A stretch of 5,680 bases of DNA from Actinomycetales bacterium (GTDB lineage Bacteria; Actinomycetota; Actinomycetes; Actinomycetales; Microbacteriaceae). A program made the translations under genes and the position numbers. Within the stretch, counting starts at the first letter, position 1. Every line of letters begins with the position of its first letter. Under the pieces are notes generated by a model. That model was not told the DNA's origin, did no database searches, and worked only from the letters and a program-made list of their open reading frames with translations. Positions 1 through 5,331 of the stretch are shown piece after piece. Location of the stretch: NCBI GenBank assembly GCA_015655255.1, contig JAATFJ010000016.1:1-5680 (forward strand), in the 5' to 3' direction.

Positions 1-385
1 CGCCGCCACGGCCGCCGAGACCGATGAAGTTCATGTCGTCGGAGAGGTGATAGCTCTGCCCCTCGCTCGTGTCGACGTCATCGCGGATGATGTACGGCTC
101 CACGACGACCTTCTGACCGGGAGCCAGGTCGGTGATGCCCTCGCCCACGGCGCTGATCGTTCCCGAGAACTCGTGACCGAGGACCACGGGTGCTGACTCG
201 CCGGAAATGGGGTGCGGATGACCTGCCGGCGGCACGAAGATCGGCCCCTCCAGGTACTCGTGCAGATCCGTTCCGCAGATGCCGCACCACGCGACATCGA
301 TGGCAACGGTTCCTGGCTGAAGCTCCGGTTCGGGGATGTCTTCGATCCGGATGTCCTTACGGTCGTAGTACCGTGCGGCCTTCAT
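1..385 (-). CDS. bdhA: Zn-dependent alcohol dehydrogenase, (R,R)-2,3-butanediol dehydrogenase type (N-terminal part, cut by window edge)
   Basis: This is a partial gene: 128 residues are present and the rest lies beyond base 1. The family interconverts acetoin and (R,R)-2,3-butanediol with NAD(H) in the cytoplasm. The start MKAARYYDRKDIRIEDI closely matches Bacillus BdhA. The catalytic-zinc ligands are visible as Cys37 (WCGICGTDLHEY), His71 and Glu72 (LGHEFSG). The HPHPISGESAPVVLGHE and VVVEPYI blocks are family-typical, and the last residues (MNFIGLGGRGG) lead into the middle of the protein. The start is ATG at 385-383, with an AGAAGGAG ribosome binding site at 393-400 and a 7-nt spacer. The gene lies 40 bp downstream of the acyl-CoA dehydrogenase gene on the same strand, so co-transcription is likely. 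Family membership is seen directly. Butanediol/acetoin as the substrate is inferred from similarity, and a related polyol dehydrogenase remains possible. Confidence 0.88.
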   Translation of the reverse strand, partial: MKAARYYDRKDIRIEDIPEPELQPGTVAIDVAWCGICGTDLHEYLEGPIFVPPAGHPHPISGESAPVVLGHEFSGTISAVGEGITDLAPGQKVVVEPYIIRDDVDTSEGQSYHLSDDMNFIGLGGRGG

Positions 386-392
386 TTTTTGG

Positions 393-400
393 CTCCTTCT
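393..400 (-). promoter_or_regulatory. Ribosome binding site of the butanediol dehydrogenase gene
   Basis: AGAAGGAG read on the minus strand, 7 nt before the ATG at 385. It supports this start and shows that the gene has its own translation signal, although it probably shares a transcript with the upstream gene. Confidence 0.75.
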
Positions 401-425
401 GAGGGGGTCCTCCCTCGCCATAATT

Positions 426-1607
426 CTACCGCTCTACGGGGTTTTTCGAGGGCGTCAGAGGGCCCAGCCAGGCGCTCGCCGCGGTGGCATGAGCGGACTC
501 CGGATCGCTGGGATGGAAGGCCCCCGCGAGCACATCCCGGTAGAGCCGGGAGAGCTCGTTCCTGGTGAAGTACGCACTGCCGCCGGCGACGAAAACGGCC
601 TCGTCGACGACGTGCTTCGCCATCGCGATCGCCCGGTGCTTGACGCCGGAGAGGAGCGAGAACCAGCGGGCGCCGTGGTCGGTGAGATCGTCCACATCGC
701 GGGCGAGGGAGGAGATCTGCGGGGGCAGCGCGTCGTACGCGATCACCATATCGGCGACGCGCCAGCGGATGTCGGGATCCTCGCTGTAGGTTGTGCCGCT
801 CTTCTTCGAGGTACGGGTCTTCGCGGTCGCGACGGCAAGGTCGAGGGCGCGGCGCGCGATGCCCGTGTAGACGGAGGCGAGAAGGAGCTCGAAGACCGAG
901 AAGATCCCGAAGACGATGGGGTCGGAGGAGGGGCCGGGGGCGATGCGGCGCACGATGTGCTCGGGCGCGGCGAGAGCCCCGGAGAGCGTCGTCGTCCGGC
1001 TTTGCGTCGCGCGCATGCCGAGGGTGTCCCAGTCGTCGCTCGTCGTGACAGCGTCGGTGCGATCGATGAAGGCGAAGACGAGTTTCGGATCCTCGGGGTC
1101 GGAATTATCGAGACCGTGCAGACCGAGTCGGGTCCACACGGGTGCGAGGGAGGTGAAGATCTTCGTACCGGTGAAGGCGTAGCCGCCGTCTGGCTGCGGA
1201 ACGGCGGCGGTGTCGCTGTCGAAGAGCACGAGGTCGTTGCCCGCCTCGCTGATGCCGAAGGCGAAGACCTCTCCCGCCACGGCGCCGTCCTGGACGAACT
1301 CCAAACCGGGCACGCCGCGGTCGCTCAACACCTTCGCCACGCCCGTCCAGACGAGGTGCATGTTGACGGCGAGCGCCGTCGCGGGTGCCGCCCCCGCCAG
1401 GCGCTGCTGGAGGAGCGCGGCCTCGGCGAGGCCGAGACCGAGCCCGCCGCGCTCCTGCGGCACGAGGATGGAGAGGTAGCCCGCGGTGCGCAGCTCCTCC
1501 AGGTCATCGGTGGGGAAGGTGTTCTCGCGGTCGTGGATCGGGGCGCGCTCGCGGATGCGGGCGAGGAGATCATCGGGCAGGACGGATGCGGGATCGAACG
1601 CGGTCAT
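426..1607 (-). CDS. Acyl-CoA dehydrogenase family flavoprotein
   Basis: A 393-residue protein with the three-part acyl-CoA dehydrogenase (ACAD) fold, expected to bind FAD and act in the cytoplasm. An N-terminal helical domain covers roughly residues 10-110, with the LVPQERGGLGLG turn at 48-59. A middle beta domain covers about 113-210, with FAFGISEAG at 115-123, FTGTKIFTS at 145-153 and WDTLGMRATQSRT at 193-205. A C-terminal helical bundle follows, ending in LSRLYRDVLAGAFHPSD from residue 352. The LYRDVxAGxFHP ending occurs in ACAD-fold proteins that include monooxygenase-like members (the DszC/SfnB type), and I cannot assign a catalytic glutamate. The activity could therefore be acyl-CoA oxidation or flavin-dependent oxygenation. 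The reading frame extends upstream to 1667, but I choose ATG 1607 because a strong GGAGG sits 7 nt before it. The butanediol dehydrogenase gene follows 40 bp downstream. The substrate is unknown. Confidence 0.85.
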   Translation of the reverse strand: MTAFDPASVLPDDLLARIRERAPIHDRENTFPTDDLEELRTAGYLSILVPQERGGLGLGLAEAALLQQRLAGAAPATALAVNMHLVWTGVAKVLSDRGVPGLEFVQDGAVAGEVFAFGISEAGNDLVLFDSDTAAVPQPDGGYAFTGTKIFTSLAPVWTRLGLHGLDNSDPEDPKLVFAFIDRTDAVTTSDDWDTLGMRATQSRTTTLSGALAAPEHIVRRIAPGPSSDPIVFGIFSVFELLLASVYTGIARRALDLAVATAKTRTSKKSGTTYSEDPDIRWRVADMVIAYDALPPQISSLARDVDDLTDHGARWFSLLSGVKHRAIAMAKHVVDEAVFVAGGSAYFTRNELSRLYRDVLAGAFHPSDPESAHATAASAWLGPLTPSKNPVER

Positions 1608-1614
1608 GGCGGGG

Positions 1615-1619
1615 CCTCC
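1615..1619 (-). promoter_or_regulatory. Ribosome binding site that fixes the acyl-CoA dehydrogenase start
   Basis: GGAGG on the minus strand, 7 nt before ATG 1607. It decides against the longer frame from 1667, whose extra 20 residues do not look like ACAD sequence. Confidence 0.75.
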
Positions 1620-1622
1620 GGA

Positions 1623-1637
1623 GAAGAACGGTTCTTC
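1623..1637. promoter_or_regulatory. Inverted repeat, candidate operator in the acyl-CoA dehydrogenase leader
   Basis: Perfect 7-bp inverted repeat GAAGAAC-G-GTTCTTC, directly upstream of the ribosome binding site of the acyl-CoA dehydrogenase gene. Its size and odd-length dyad fit a dimeric repressor site (GntR or TetR type), but the regulator is unknown. A weak RNA hairpin masking the ribosome binding site is the alternative. I see no convincing promoter hexamers in 1638-1730. Confidence 0.35.
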
Positions 1638-1730
1638 CAGCCTACGGAGCGCTGCGGCTCCGAGCACTTCCCCTGCACAATCTGGTTTTTCGGGAAATGA
1701 GTCGGACGTCCTCCCCTGGAGTTCTGAGAC

Positions 1731-2137
1731 GTGTGCCTGCTCGATACGAACATCCTCTCCGAGACTCGGCGGCCGAAGCGGGCGAACCCGGCGTCGTGGA
1801 GTGGCTGGATTCCGTGGAGGAGAGTCTGCTCTTCATGAGCGTGACGACCGACTACGAACTGGAAGTCGGTGTGCTGGCGAAATAAAGGCAGGGGCAGGGG
1901 CAGGGGGCGCGCGATCGCCGGTGGCTTTCGGGATGGCGAGCGATGCTGGGAGAGCGGATTCTTCCGATCGCACCGGAGATCATGCGTCTGTGCGCCGGAC
2001 TCAACGTGTCCGATCGGCGCCCCTTCGCCGACTCCCTGATCGCTGCTACGGCGTTGCAGCGGGGCTTCGTGATGGTCACCCGTAACGAGCAGGACTTCGC
2101 GATCCCCGGACTTGCTGTCTTGAACCCGTTCTCCTGA
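1731..2137 (+). pseudogene. vapC: VapC-like PIN-domain toxin, degraded (frameshift plus in-frame stop)
   Basis: Conceptual joining of frames gives an almost complete PIN-domain ribonuclease of about 135 residues. It starts at GTG 1731 (VCLLDTNILSETRRPKRANP), preceded by a weak GGAG at 1718-1721. It then shifts to the +2 frame at about 1788-1790 (PGVVEWLDSVEESLLFMSVTTDYELEVGVLAK). After a TAA at 1883-1885 it continues in the same frame through RRWLSGWRAMLGERILPI and FADSLIAATALQRGF to TRNEQDFAIPGLAVLNPFS, ending in TGA at 2137. The expected PIN acidic residues all survive: the Asp of LLDTN, the Glu of YELEVGV, the Asp of FADSLIAATA and the Asp of TRNEQDF. One missing base in the AACCCG run, and one substitution at the TAA (for example from GAA), would restore the gene. 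VapC toxins cleave RNA and normally pair with an upstream VapB, which I cannot find in the 123 bp before it. Sequencing error is possible but would need two events. It is convergent with the kinase gene, whose stop is 20 bp away. Confidence 0.82.
1889..1906 (+). repeat. Three tandem copies of CAGGGG inside the vapC relic
   Basis: Exact (CAGGGG)x3, followed by one more G. It begins 3 bases after the in-frame TAA. In frame it encodes QGQGQG at a place where intact VapC proteins of this type usually have a segment of the same length before the RRWL helix. It therefore need not have changed the protein length. It is a candidate slippage tract. Confidence 0.7.
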
Positions 2138-2156
2138 GCGGCCGTGTTCCGAGGCG

Positions 2157-3059
2157 TTAGTCGAGCGGCGGCATATCCGCGGCGATCGCGAGTACGCGTT
2201 CCGCCGCGCGGTGCCCGGCGGAGAGCCGCTGTTCGAGCGGGAGGCCGTCCAGTGTCGCGGCGAGGAAGCCGGAGGCGAAGGCGTCTCCCGCGCCGACCGG
2301 TTCGACCACATCGACGACGGGGGCGGGGACGAACACCAGTGCCGCGTCGCCCCCGAAGGCCGTCGCCCCCACATCGCCGTCCTTCACGACGAGGAGGGCG
2401 CAGTCGGGGAGGAAGGCGCGGATGTCCTCCGCCGTCGCCGTGCCCCAGATCCTCTCCGCTTCGTCACGCCCGACGAAGGCGAGATCGGCGGCGCCGGCGA
2501 GTCGCGCGAGCGTCACGGCGGCCTCTTCCTGGCTCCACAGCACACGTCGGTCGTTGACGTCAAAGGAGACGAGCGCTCCCGCCGCACGAGCCGTGGCGAA
2601 GAGCTCCTCCACCATCCCCCGGCAGGAGGAGGAGAGAGCGGGGGTGATACCCGTGGTGTGCACGATCTTCACCCCGGCGAGCCGCTCGGCGTCGAGAAAG
2701 CCGGGTCCCATGTGCGACGCGGCGGATCCGCGGCGGTAGTAATAGACCGACGAACCCTCTGCGCCGGGATCCTTGAACATCACCCCCGTGGGGAGCGTCC
2801 CGTCCTGCTCCACCCACAGGTCGACACCGCGTCGGTCCAGCTCCGCGACGATGCGTGCGCCGAGCGGATCGGCGCCGAGTCGGGAGGCCCAGGCGGTGCG
2901 GTGACCGGCGGCGACGAGCCCGGCGGCGACGTTGGATTCCGCACCCGCGAGTGAGAGCGAGGCGGCGTGCGCCGAGGAGAGGGCGCCGTCCGTCGGAGTG
3001 ACGAGGATCATCGTCTCGCCGACGCAGACGACATCGGGGATGACGGATGAGGTGTTCAT
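2157..3059 (-). CDS. PfkB-family sugar kinase, probably 2-keto-3-deoxygluconate kinase (KdgK-like)
   Basis: A 300-residue cytoplasmic ribokinase/PfkB-family kinase of normal length, transferring phosphate from ATP to a sugar or sugar acid. It has the opening VCVGETM (11-17), then AGAESNVAAGLVAAG (38-52) and RLGADPLGARIVAELDRRGVD (60-80), which form the substrate-binding part. YYYRRGSAAS (106-115) and FDVNDRRVLW are blocks shared with 2-keto-3-deoxygluconate kinases. The second PfkB signature GAGDAFASGF begins at 256 and supplies the catalytic base Asp259. If it is KdgK, the product is 2-keto-3-deoxy-6-phosphogluconate, used in hexuronate or Entner-Doudoroff-type catabolism. Fructokinase or another PfkB specificity cannot be excluded. 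ATG 3059 overlaps the stop of the transporter gene by 4 bp (ATGA) and has no clear ribosome binding site, so translational coupling is likely. The PfkB family is clear; the substrate is inferred. Confidence 0.88.
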   Translation of the reverse strand: MNTSSVIPDVVCVGETMILVTPTDGALSSAHAASLSLAGAESNVAAGLVAAGHRTAWASRLGADPLGARIVAELDRRGVDLWVEQDGTLPTGVMFKDPGAEGSSVYYYRRGSAASHMGPGFLDAERLAGVKIVHTTGITPALSSSCRGMVEELFATARAAGALVSFDVNDRRVLWSQEEAAVTLARLAGAADLAFVGRDEAERIWGTATAEDIRAFLPDCALLVVKDGDVGATAFGGDAALVFVPAPVVDVVEPVGAGDAFASGFLAATLDGLPLEQRLSAGHRAAERVLAIAADMPPLD

Positions 3060-4267
3060 GAGGGGGTGACCGCCACGGGTTCGGTGTCCGGATAGGGGCT
3101 GGGATCGCGATGACGCAGATCGGGGAAGGCGTGGACGAAGACGACAGAGGCGATGACGCCGGCGGCGGCGAAGAGCGCGGCGGCGAGGTAGGCCCCCCGG
3201 GCATCGCCTGCACCATCGACGAGGAAGCCGGCGACGGCGGATCCGGTGGCCGCGCCGATGAGCTGGCCGGTGCCCGCCCAGCCGAAGGCCTCGGCCGTCT
3301 CGCTGAACTTCACGCTCGCCGTGGTGATCGCAAAGAGCACGGCGAGGGCGGGGGCGATACCGATGCCGGCGAGAAGGAGGGTTCCGCCGAGCCAGAAGAT
3401 GTTGAGCGACACCATCGTCAGAGCGAGCCCCACCGCGACCACGGCGAGCCGACGCGCCATTGCCCAGGGTCCGATCGGGACATGACCGAAGGCGAGACCA
3501 CCGGCGAGCGAGCCGACGGAGAACACCGCGAGCACGAGACCGGCCTCGATGCTGCCATGCTCGAAGGTCGCGACGACACCGACCTCGACCGCGGAGCAGG
3601 CGCCGATGAGAAGGAACCCGATGACGGTGGCGAGCAGCACGGGAGGTTTGAGGAGGACGCGCCCGAGGGCCCTGCGGCTGCGCGGGATGCGCACGCGGCC
3701 CACCTCGGGGGAGAAGACAAACCAGCTGCCGCCCAGGACGAGGATGATCGCGACGAGCAACAGACCCTCTGTCGTTCCCACCTGGGTGGAGACGAGGGTG
3801 ATGACGACGGGCGCGAGGATCCAGATGATCTCCTGCAGCGAGGCGTCCAGAGAGAAGAGCGGCGTCAGCTGCGAGGAATTGACGAGTTTTGGATAGATGG
3901 TGCGCGCGGCGGACTGCACGGGCGGAGTGGACGCTCCCGCGATGAAGCCCAGTCCCATGTATCCCGCGACGGGGAGGGGGATGAGGGCGAGTCCCGTGAC
4001 GGCGACGACGCAGACGGAGAGGGTGAGGAGGAGCACGCGGCGCATCCCCCAGGCGCCCATCCATCTGCTCGTGACGGGGCCGGCGACGGCCTGCCCGATC
4101 GAGGTCGCCGCGAGCACGAGACCGGCCGATGCGTAGGAGCCGGTGCTCTGCTCGACGTGCAGCAGGATCGCCAGCGAGGCCATCCCGTTGGGGAAGCGCG
4201 CCGTGAGCTGTGCCGCGATCATGCGTCCCACTCCGGGGGTGCGAAGAAGGTCCCGATATCCAGCCAC
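3056..4267 (-). CDS. Major facilitator superfamily (MFS) transporter
   Basis: An integral membrane protein of 403 residues with about 12 hydrophobic segments, in the usual 400-residue MFS range. The N-terminal half contains QLTARFPNGMASLAILLHV and a loop GPVTSRWMGAWGMRRVLLL, which resembles the MFS loop 2-3 motif. The second half contains SVGSLAGGLAFGHVPIGPWAMARR, a degenerate copy of it. A charged central loop (SPEVGRVRIPRSRRALGR) separates the halves, and a hydrophilic C-terminal tail ends TEPVAVTPS. Direction and substrate cannot be read from the sequence. Coupling to a sugar kinase suggests uptake of a sugar or sugar acid, but many MFS proteins with this N-terminus are annotated as exporters. 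The frame is open back to GTG 4333, which has no ribosome binding site and adds a non-membrane extension. I prefer GTG 4267 (AGYRDLLRTPGVGRM), where MFS homologues usually begin. The start is the uncertain part. Confidence 0.82.
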   Translation of the reverse strand: MAGYRDLLRTPGVGRMIAAQLTARFPNGMASLAILLHVEQSTGSYASAGLVLAATSIGQAVAGPVTSRWMGAWGMRRVLLLTLSVCVVAVTGLALIPLPVAGYMGLGFIAGASTPPVQSAARTIYPKLVNSSQLTPLFSLDASLQEIIWILAPVVITLVSTQVGTTEGLLLVAIILVLGGSWFVFSPEVGRVRIPRSRRALGRVLLKPPVLLATVIGFLLIGACSAVEVGVVATFEHGSIEAGLVLAVFSVGSLAGGLAFGHVPIGPWAMARRLAVVAVGLALTMVSLNIFWLGGTLLLAGIGIAPALAVLFAITTASVKFSETAEAFGWAGTGQLIGAATGSAVAGFLVDGAGDARGAYLAAALFAAAGVIASVVFVHAFPDLRHRDPSPYPDTEPVAVTPS

Positions 4268-4273
4268 CAGACA

Positions 4274-4279
4274 ACGGTA
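4274..4279 (-). promoter_or_regulatory. Possible -10 element for a leaderless transporter transcript
   Basis: TACCGT on the minus strand fits the actinobacterial TANNNT pattern and ends 6 nt before GTG 4267. Transcription could therefore start at or next to the start codon, which would explain the missing ribosome binding site. No good -35 is present at the right distance (TGGCAC at 4298-4303 is a poor match), so this is tentative. Confidence 0.25.
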
Positions 4280-4344
4280 CCGGGCTCCTGCGGCGGGGTG
4301 CCAGAGCGAGTCGATCGCGACACGTCGCGACACGCCGAAGATGC

Positions 4345-4520
4345 TTGTCCACAGAAAAATCGATGTCCGACCCCGGGGGTAGTGTCCGGCTTGTGGATGG
4401 TTTCCTCCGGGGCCTCCGAGAACCGCGGAACGGTGCGCTTATCGTGCTCCGCCGATGCGCGTCGGACTGTGGATAAAACGGTGGAGAAGCTGTGCTCTGG
4501 CGGTGGATAACGGTGGAAAA
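4345..4520. promoter_or_regulatory. DnaA-box cluster upstream of nrdH
   Basis: Six 9-mers resembling the DnaA box TTWTNCACA / TTGTCCACA lie within 176 bp. TTGTCCACA at 4345-4353 (plus strand) is exact for the actinobacterial form. On the minus strand are CCATCCACA at 4392-4400 (7/9), TTATCCACA at 4468-4476 (exact), TTCTCCACC at 4480-4488 (7/9), TTATCCACC at 4502-4510 (8/9) and TTTTCCACC at 4512-4520 (8/9). The last four are packed into 53 bp, with starts 12, 22 and 10 bp apart, close to whole helical turns. DnaA is known to regulate nrdAB in E. coli through such boxes, so control of nrdHIE by DnaA is a reasonable inference. A DnaA-titration or reactivation site is an alternative. An origin of replication is unlikely because dnaA and dnaN are not here. 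Confidence 0.55.
4469..4520 (+). repeat. Imperfect direct repeat of a paired DnaA-box unit
   Basis: The 20-bp unit at 4469-4488 (GTGGATAA, AA, CGGTGGAGAA) recurs at 4503-4520 as an 18-bp copy lacking the inner AA and with GAA changed to AAA. The copies are separated by 14 bp. Each contains two box-like 9-mers in the same orientation, so the four tight boxes probably arose by duplication of one pair. Confidence 0.6.
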
Positions 4521-4530
4521 CTACACGGAT

Positions 4531-4554
4531 GTAACTACTACCCCTTGTGGTTAC
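4531..4554 (+). promoter_or_regulatory. NrdR-box-like palindrome, upstream copy
   Basis: Inverted repeat GTAACTAC-N8-GTGGTTAC (7 of 8 pairs match), centred at 4542.5. The central 16 bp (4535-4550) keep the CTA...TTGTG outer positions of the NrdR box acaCwAtATaTwGtgt, but its inner four bases are CCCC rather than AT-rich, so it matches about 10 of 16. The main support is its spacing to the stronger downstream box: centres are 32 bp apart, with a 16-bp linker. NrdR is the ATP/dATP-sensing repressor of ribonucleotide reductase genes. Confidence 0.5.
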
Positions 4555-4566
4555 CCTCGGTGTCCG

Positions 4567-4582
4567 TCCCTATATGTAGTAT
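4567..4582 (+). promoter_or_regulatory. NrdR box, downstream copy, overlapping the likely nrdH promoter
   Basis: TCCCTATATGTAGTAT matches the NrdR consensus acaCwAtATaTwGtgt at 12 of 16 positions, with the CTATATGTAG core intact. It lies 55 bp before nrdH. The TAGTAT at 4577-4582 could be the -10 element (TANNNT), which would let bound NrdR block RNA polymerase. I see no clear -35. Paired boxes about three helical turns apart are the established arrangement for NrdR, and the palindrome centred at 4542.5 provides the partner. Confidence 0.65.
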
Positions 4583-4636
4583 TGAACTCCCGGCGGGGGG
4601 ACTGCCAGACAAGAGAATTTCCGAGGGGAAGAGAAC

Positions 4637-4870
4637 ATGTCGATCACCGTTTACACCAAGCCTTCGTGCGTACAGTGCAACGCCACCTACCGTGCCCTCG
4701 ATGCGAAGGGCATCGAGTACGAGGTCCACGACGTCTCCGAGGACGCAGTGGCGCTCGAGCAGGTCAAGGCGCTCGGCTACCTGCAGGCTCCCGTCGTCGT
4801 CACGGACGAGGACAATTGGTCCGGTTTTCGTCCCGATAAGATCGCCGAGCTCGCCGCGCGCCTCGCGTAA
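4637..4870 (+). CDS. nrdH: NrdH glutaredoxin-like redoxin
   Basis: A 77-residue cytoplasmic redoxin with a glutaredoxin-like sequence that behaves like thioredoxin. It receives electrons from thioredoxin reductase and reduces the class Ib ribonucleotide reductase NrdE. The redox motif CVQC is at Cys11-Cys14, the cis-proline is Pro52 in QAPVV, and the NrdH signature WSGFRPDKI is at 61-69. The length is standard for the family. ATG 4637 is preceded by GAGGGGA (4623-4629) at a 7-nt spacing. It is the first gene of an nrdHIE(F) operon under the candidate DnaA and NrdR sites. nrdI follows after 26 bp. Confidence 0.96.
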   Translation: MSITVYTKPSCVQCNATYRALDAKGIEYEVHDVSEDAVALEQVKALGYLQAPVVVTDEDNWSGFRPDKIAELAARLA

Positions 4871-4896
4871 TCGGCGGATGAGAAAGCGGGGGAGTG

Positions 4897-5331
4897 ATGA
4901 CTCTCACAGCGACCGACGCGCCGCTTCTCGTGTTTTTCTCGAGCATCTCGGGGAACACCGCACGTTTCGTTGAGAAGCTGGGTCTTCCGGCCCAGCGCAT
5001 TCCTCTCCACCGCAACGACGCAGAGCTCGTCATCGACGAACCCTTCGTCCTCGTCACTCCGACCTACGGCGGGGGGCAAGGGCGCGGTGAAGAGCGGGGA
5101 GCCGTCCCCAAGCAGGTGATCCGGTTCCTCAACGACGAGCGCAACCGACGCAATATCCGCGGGGTGATCTCTGCGGGAAACACGAATTTCGGCGCGGCCT
5201 ACTGCCTCGCCGGTGACATCATCAGCCGCAAGTGCCAGGTGCCGCACTTGTACCGGCTAGAACTCTTCGGCACACAAGAAGACGTAGATCGCGTGAGCGA
5301 CGGATTGGAAAAATGGTGGAAGCTGCACTGA
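4897..5331 (+). CDS. nrdI: NrdI flavodoxin-like protein of class Ib ribonucleotide reductase
   Basis: A 144-residue FMN-binding flavodoxin-like protein. NrdI supplies the oxidant that assembles the dimanganese-tyrosyl radical cofactor of NrdF. The FMN phosphate loop is [12 protein letters not shown] (13-24). The isoalloxazine-side loops are [11 protein letters not shown] (54-64) and [12 protein letters not shown] from residue 92. [11 protein letters not shown] and the end [17 protein letters not shown] closely resemble actinobacterial NrdI. Start choice: a GTG at 4894 directly precedes ATG 4897. The purine-rich GGGGGAG (4887-4893) touches the GTG and leaves only 3 nt before the ATG, so ATG is preferred but the spacing is short. 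Its last 19 bp overlap the start of nrdE, implying coupled translation. Confidence 0.95.
   Translation: MTLTATDAPLLVFFSSISGNTARFVEKLGLPAQRIPLHRNDAELVIDEPFVLVTPTYGGGQGRGEERGAVPKQVIRFLNDERNRRNIRGVISAGNTNFGAAYCLAGDIISRKCQVPHLYRLELFGTQEDVDRVSDGLEKWWKLH

Noticed and set aside
401..416. GAGGG-N6-CCCTC hairpin as a terminator after the acyl-CoA dehydrogenase gene
   Set aside because: The stem is only 5 bp, it has no T-run in the right direction, and it is followed immediately by the ribosome binding site of the next gene.
489..1700. Long plus-strand open frame (403 codons) opposite the acyl-CoA dehydrogenase gene
   Set aside because: Its composition is Gly/Arg/Glu-rich with no recognisable domain. 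It mirrors the codon bias of the real minus-strand gene, as is usual in high-GC DNA.
1638..1730. Remnant of a VapB antitoxin upstream of the vapC relic
   Set aside because: I read all three plus frames and found no antitoxin-like C-terminus ending near the toxin start.
2157..4352. A 731-codon minus-strand frame that looks like a fusion ahead of the sugar kinase
   Set aside because: Only the last 300 residues are kinase. The rest is an Arg-rich out-of-frame reading of the transporter gene, and the kinase has its own ATG at 3059.
3110..4510. Long plus-strand open frame (466 codons) opposite the transporter gene
   Set aside because: It is an extremely Asp/Glu/Arg/Gly-rich, low-complexity translation antisense to a clear membrane protein. 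It is a shadow frame.
4345..4520. Chromosomal or plasmid replication origin
   Set aside because: DnaA boxes are present, but there is no dnaA, dnaN or rep gene and no strongly AT-rich unwinding region. A regulatory role for nrd fits better.
4583..4636. Cobalamin riboswitch in the nrdH leader
   Set aside because: The leader is about 55 nt, too short, and has no B12-box. Class Ib enzymes are not B12-dependent.
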